Below, in pieces: positions 61,522 through 64,000 of a stretch of DNA of 64,000 nt (position 1 is its first letter; each line of letters starts with the position of its first letter). Below the pieces are notes generated by a model, which worked only from the letters and a program-made list of their open reading frames with translations, did no database searches and was not told the DNA's origin. Source of the stretch: Aureimonas populi (GTDB lineage: Bacteria; Pseudomonadota; Alphaproteobacteria; Rhizobiales; Rhizobiaceae); contig NZ_CP072611.1 in assembly GCF_017815515.1 (NCBI RefSeq), positions 3,758,312-3,822,311 of the forward strand. Direction: 5' to 3'. A program made the position numbers and the translations under genes.

Positions 61522-62415
61522 ATGCCCGAATTGCCAGAGGTGGAGACGGTTCGCCGCGGCCTCGCCCCCGCCATGGAAGGCGCTTTCATCGAGCGCGCGG
61601 AGCTTTCCCGCCTCGACCTGCGCTTCCCCCTGCCCGCCGATTTCGCCGCGCGCCTTGCCGGCCGGCGCATCCTCTCCCTGGGGCGGCGGGCCAAATATCT
61701 CCTGGCCGACCTGGACGACGGCTTCGTCCTCGCCATGCATCTGGGCATGTCGGGCTCCTTCCGAATCGCCGAGGGCCATGGTGAGGCCGCGCCGGGCCTC
61801 TTCCACCACCCGCGCTCCAAGGACCCTCGCCACGATCACGTGACCTTCCGCCTTCTGGGCGCTTCCGGCGAGCGGCGCTCTGTCATCTTCAACGATCCGC
61901 GCCGCTTCGGCTACATGACGCTCGTCGAGCGTGCCGGGCTGGAGGCCCATGCCCATTTCAGCGCGCTCGGCGTGGAGCCGACCGGCAACGCGCTCAGCGC
62001 GCAGGGCCTCGCGCCCCGGCTGGGGGGCCGCGCCGCGCCGCTGAAGGCCGTTCTTCTCGACCAGACGATCATCGCGGGCCTGGGCAATATCTATGTCTGC
62101 GAGGCGCTGTGGCGGGCCGGCCTTTCGCCGCGCCGGGCGGCCGGCACGCTGGTGCGCAAGGACGGACGGCCGGGAATCAGGCTGGAAAGCCTCGTCGGCC
62201 ATATCCGCCAGACCATCGCGGACGCCATCGAGGCCGGCGGCTCCTCCCTGCGCGACCACCGGCAGGCAGACGGCTCTCTCGGCTATTTCCAGCACCGCTT
62301 CGCCGTCTACGACAGGGAGGGCGAGCCCTGCCCGCGCGCCGAATGCCGGGGCGTCGTGGCGCGAATCGTCCAGTCGGGCCGCTCGACCTTCTTCTGCCCG
62401 TTCTGCCAGCGCTGA
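61522..62415 (+). CDS. mutM: Formamidopyrimidine-DNA glycosylase
   Basis: MutM (Fpg) removes 8-oxoguanine and formamidopyrimidines. The start must be the ATG at 61522, because the mature N-terminal Pro of [14 protein letters not shown] is the catalytic nucleophile. The 297-residue protein also has the H2TH domain with [20 protein letters not shown], and a C-terminal zinc finger C-x4-C-x16-C-x2-C (CPRAEC ... FFCPFC). Active-site Glu and Lys residues of the family are visible in PEVE and GRRAKYLL. Confidence 0.97.
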   Translation: MPELPEVETVRRGLAPAMEGAFIERAELSRLDLRFPLPADFAARLAGRRILSLGRRAKYLLADLDDGFVLAMHLGMSGSFRIAEGHGEAAPGLFHHPRSKDPRHDHVTFRLLGASGERRSVIFNDPRRFGYMTLVERAGLEAHAHFSALGVEPTGNALSAQGLAPRLGGRAAPLKAVLLDQTIIAGLGNIYVCEALWRAGLSPRRAAGTLVRKDGRPGIRLESLVGHIRQTIADAIEAGGSSLRDHRQADGSLGYFQHRFAVYDREGEPCPRAECRGVVARIVQSGRSTFFCPFCQR

Positions 62416-62431
62416 AAGGGCGCGGTCTCGG

Positions 62432-62460
62432 TTGACGAGCCCCGCCTTCGGGCCTATAAG
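62432..62460 (+). promoter_or_regulatory. Sigma-70-type promoter for rpsT
   Basis: TTGACG (62432-62437) and TATAAG (62455-62460) are spaced exactly 17 bp, the best consensus-like promoter seen in the window. It would give a leader of about 150 nt before rpsT, which starts at 62617. Confidence 0.75.
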
Positions 62461-62616
62461 GCGGCGGATATTCGGCAGCGCTTCCTGCGCGGCCCGTTGC
62501 TCCGTGGAGGGTCGCCTTGCGACCGACGCGGGGTGAGCCCCAAAACGAATTCCTGCAAAGGCCGGATGGTCCCGAGAGGACCGGCGGCGTTGCGCCAGAC
62601 GAGAGAGATTTCGAGA

Positions 62617-62889
62617 ATGGCCAATACCCCTTCGGCCAAGAAGGCCACGCGCAAGATCGCGCGCCGGACGGAGATCAACCGCAACCGCCGCTCGCGCGTT
62701 CGCACCTTCCTGCGCAAGGTCGAGGAAGCCATCCTCACCGGCGACAAGGAGCAGGCGCAGGCCGCGCTGAAGGCCGCCCAGCCCGAGCTGATGCGCGCCG
62801 CCTCGAAGGGCGTCTACCACAAGAACACGGCCTCGCGGAAAATCTCCCGTCTCGCCAACCGCGTGAAGGCCGTCGGCGCCACCGCCTGA
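62617..62889 (+). CDS. rpsT: 30S ribosomal protein S20
   Basis: The 90-residue basic protein starts [20 protein letters not shown] and has [17 protein letters not shown] and [20 protein letters not shown], diagnostic of S20. The N terminus is as in other alphaproteobacteria. It has its own promoter and a strong terminator. In most Hyphomicrobiales dnaA follows directly; here a gene-free region and a rhodanese gene follow. Confidence 0.98.
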   Translation: MANTPSAKKATRKIARRTEINRNRRSRVRTFLRKVEEAILTGDKEQAQAALKAAQPELMRAASKGVYHKNTASRKISRLANRVKAVGATA

Positions 62890-62922
62890 ACGGCTGCCGC
62901 GACACTTCATCATACGACGTTG

Positions 62923-62948
62923 AAAGGCCCGGTTCGTCCGGGCCTTTT
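62923..62948 (+). terminator. Rho-independent terminator after rpsT
   Basis: AAAGGCCCGG (62923-62932) pairs perfectly with CCGGGCCTTT (62938-62947) over a 5-nt loop TTCGT, followed by T. It begins 34 bp past the rpsT stop. Confidence 0.9.
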
Positions 62949-62949
62949 C

Positions 62950-63581
62950 GATTCCGGCCGGCAGGCGGGCCTTGGAGAGAATCGCTTGCCCTCACCCGCA
63001 CCGGGCGCAACCGTCGTTCGCGCCGGGCCTTTGCCGAAGGCATGCCGCATCACGAGCGCGCGACAAAAAACCTCATGGAATGTCAATGGCTTGACGAAGG
63101 TCGCGTTTCGTCCTCGCAGGCCCGCCACGCCCCACCCCCGGACTCATTGAGTCAAGCGATTCCCTTCGCTCCGGGTGTAAAAAAAATCCCGTCCAGCGCC
63201 CGTTTCGAACGCGCCTGTGGAAAGCCCAAGGGAATCAGCCGATTATTGGGCGCACTGGCGGCAAGGGCATGTCCTGACGGCCACAAGCGAGCCTCGCAAG
63301 GCTGTCACGACCCGATTCAACGCTTGCCCGAAACTGACCGCCTCGCGTAACTTCCCCTTCGCGACAAGAGCCGCTTGAGACGAAGTGTGGGGACAACCGG
63401 TGTTATCCAGAGAAAGTTCGACCATCTGGATCGCTCCCGTGACCTTCGCCTCCCCGGCCTGAGCACACGCTGAACTTCACATCAGAGGCCATCTCCGGCC
63501 CCCAGCCGGAGCGGTGCTTCGTTCGACCGTTTCAATCCGCCCTCCGGCCCGTCCGCAGGAGGGTGCAAGGAGGATTTTGCC
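62950..63581. other. Gene-free 630-bp region rich in GANTC sites
   Basis: No coding frame with good start, length or family resemblance is seen. Seven GANTC sequences (CcrM methylation sites in alphaproteobacteria) occur at 62950, 62979, 63141, 63149, 63158, 63231 and 63314; two are arms of the perfect 13-bp palindrome GACTCATTGAGTC (63141-63153). A run of eight A lies at 63179-63186. One sequence, TTATCCAGA (63403-63411), differs by one base from a DnaA box, and TGTGGAAAG (63215-63223) by two from its reverse. The place corresponds to the rpsT-dnaA gap of relatives. It may be a cell-cycle regulated promoter region or a relic. Confidence 0.5.
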
Positions 63582-64000
63582 TTGAACCGACCTTACGAAG
63601 GCGACGTCACCGCTCGCGAATGCTGGGACGGACTGAACGCGAACCCGGACGCCTTCCTCATCGACGTGCGCACCGGCGCGGAGTGGAACTATGTCGGCAT
63701 CCCGCTCCTGCCTGCCTCGCTGCGCCCTCCCCTCTTCGCCGAATGGCAGACCTACCCGGCCATGGCGGTCGACCCGAACTTCGTTGCCCGGGTGAGCGCG
63801 GCGGTGGAGGCGGCCGGCGGCTCCAAATCCTCACCCCTCTACTTCCTCTGCCGCTCGGGCGCGCGCTCCATGTCCAGCGCGGCGGCGATGACGCAGGCCG
63901 GCTTCGAGCACTGCTACAATGTGGAAGGCGGCTTCGAGGGCCCGCCGGACGAGAACGGCCATCGGGGCCGCGTGGCCGGCTGGAAGGCGGACGCGCTGCC
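63582..64000 (+). CDS. Rhodanese-domain protein, 3' truncated by the window edge
   Basis: From a TTG start (63582), preceded by AAGGAGGA at 63568-63575, the frame is open to the window end, about 139 residues. It reads MNRPYEGDVTARECWDGL, then FLIDVRTGAEWNYVGIP, and has the rhodanese active-site loop LYFLCRSGARSMSSAAAM, whose Cys would carry a persulfide, plus YNVEGGFEGPPDENGHRGRV. Single-domain rhodaneses of this type are common in rhizobia; the donor or acceptor is unknown. The TTG was chosen because of the ideal Shine-Dalgarno. Confidence 0.85.
   Translation, partial: MNRPYEGDVTARECWDGLNANPDAFLIDVRTGAEWNYVGIPLLPASLRPPLFAEWQTYPAMAVDPNFVARVSAAVEAAGGSKSSPLYFLCRSGARSMSSAAAMTQAGFEHCYNVEGGFEGPPDENGHRGRVAGWKADAL

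Noticed and set aside
63403..63411. TTATCCAGA as part of a replication origin
   Set aside because: A single box with one mismatch and no cluster of good DnaA boxes is not enough to call an origin; the region is reported only as GANTC-rich.

Overview
The window is a high-GC, densely packed stretch of bacterial chromosome. Its conserved gene order points to an alphaproteobacterium of the order Hyphomicrobiales (Rhizobiales): infC/rpmI/rplT/pheS/pheT; rph divergent from hrcA-grpE; rdgB-hemW-rsmI-yraN; infA-maf-yacG; and dut-coaBC-ubiB-ubiE divergent from mutM-rpsT. The family cannot be fixed from sequence alone; an Aurantimonadaceae-like member is only a guess. Almost everything is chromosomal housekeeping. 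I saw no rRNA, tRNA, CRISPR array, prophage, transposase or insertion sequence.

Layout. 1-4.9 kb: 5'-truncated OpgC-type membrane acyltransferase, a small DUF3329-like protein, cobT, a TSUP exporter, a short-chain dehydrogenase and an alpha/beta hydrolase. 5.1-12.7 kb: translation block infC (AUU start), rpmI, rplT, pheS, pheT, interrupted by a LuxR-type sensor protein without a DNA-binding domain and, between pheS and pheT, by a glycosyltransferase and a four-helix membrane protein. 12.9-17.6 kb: murein endopeptidase mepA, glucokinase, a half-type ABC exporter and dapB. 17.6-21.3 kb: DNA repair, with an Ada-like protein coupled to one endonuclease III and a second nth facing away. 21.4-27.8 kb: PfkB kinase, yifB, an SH3 protein, gshB and kup. 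28.0-33.3 kb: RND efflux pump, adaptor and divergent TetR repressor. 33.3-39.6 kb: yraN, rsmI, ynfA, hemW and rdgB joined by 4-nt start/stop overlaps, then rph and the divergent heat-shock pair hrcA-grpE. 39.7-42.7 kb: accessory cluster of a dehydrogenase, DUF3096, a type II NADH-dehydrogenase-like flavoprotein, DUF3088 and a GFA protein. 42.8-45.6 kb: yacG, maf, infA, murA. 45.7-56.0 kb: DUF1236 protein, SelW-like protein, ABC-2 transporter, aroQ, gyrB, P450, universal stress protein, MscS channel, cysK. 56.3-64.0 kb: diguanylate cyclase, dut, coaBC, ubiB, ubiE, mutM, rpsT, a 630-bp gene-free region rich in GANTC sites, and a 3'-truncated rhodanese gene.

The genes cooperate in translation (initiation factors, ribosomal proteins, Phe-tRNA synthetase), genome maintenance (mutM, two nth, Ada-like, dut, rdgB, maf), ubiquinone synthesis (ubiB/ubiE) and envelope stress and transport. 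No clearly new multi-gene system is evident. The best leads are the sensor protein lacking a helix-turn-helix with a 25-bp inverted repeat at its promoter, the GANTC-rich region where rhizobial genomes usually carry dnaA, and the apparent insertion of the kup/RND module between yraN and gshB.
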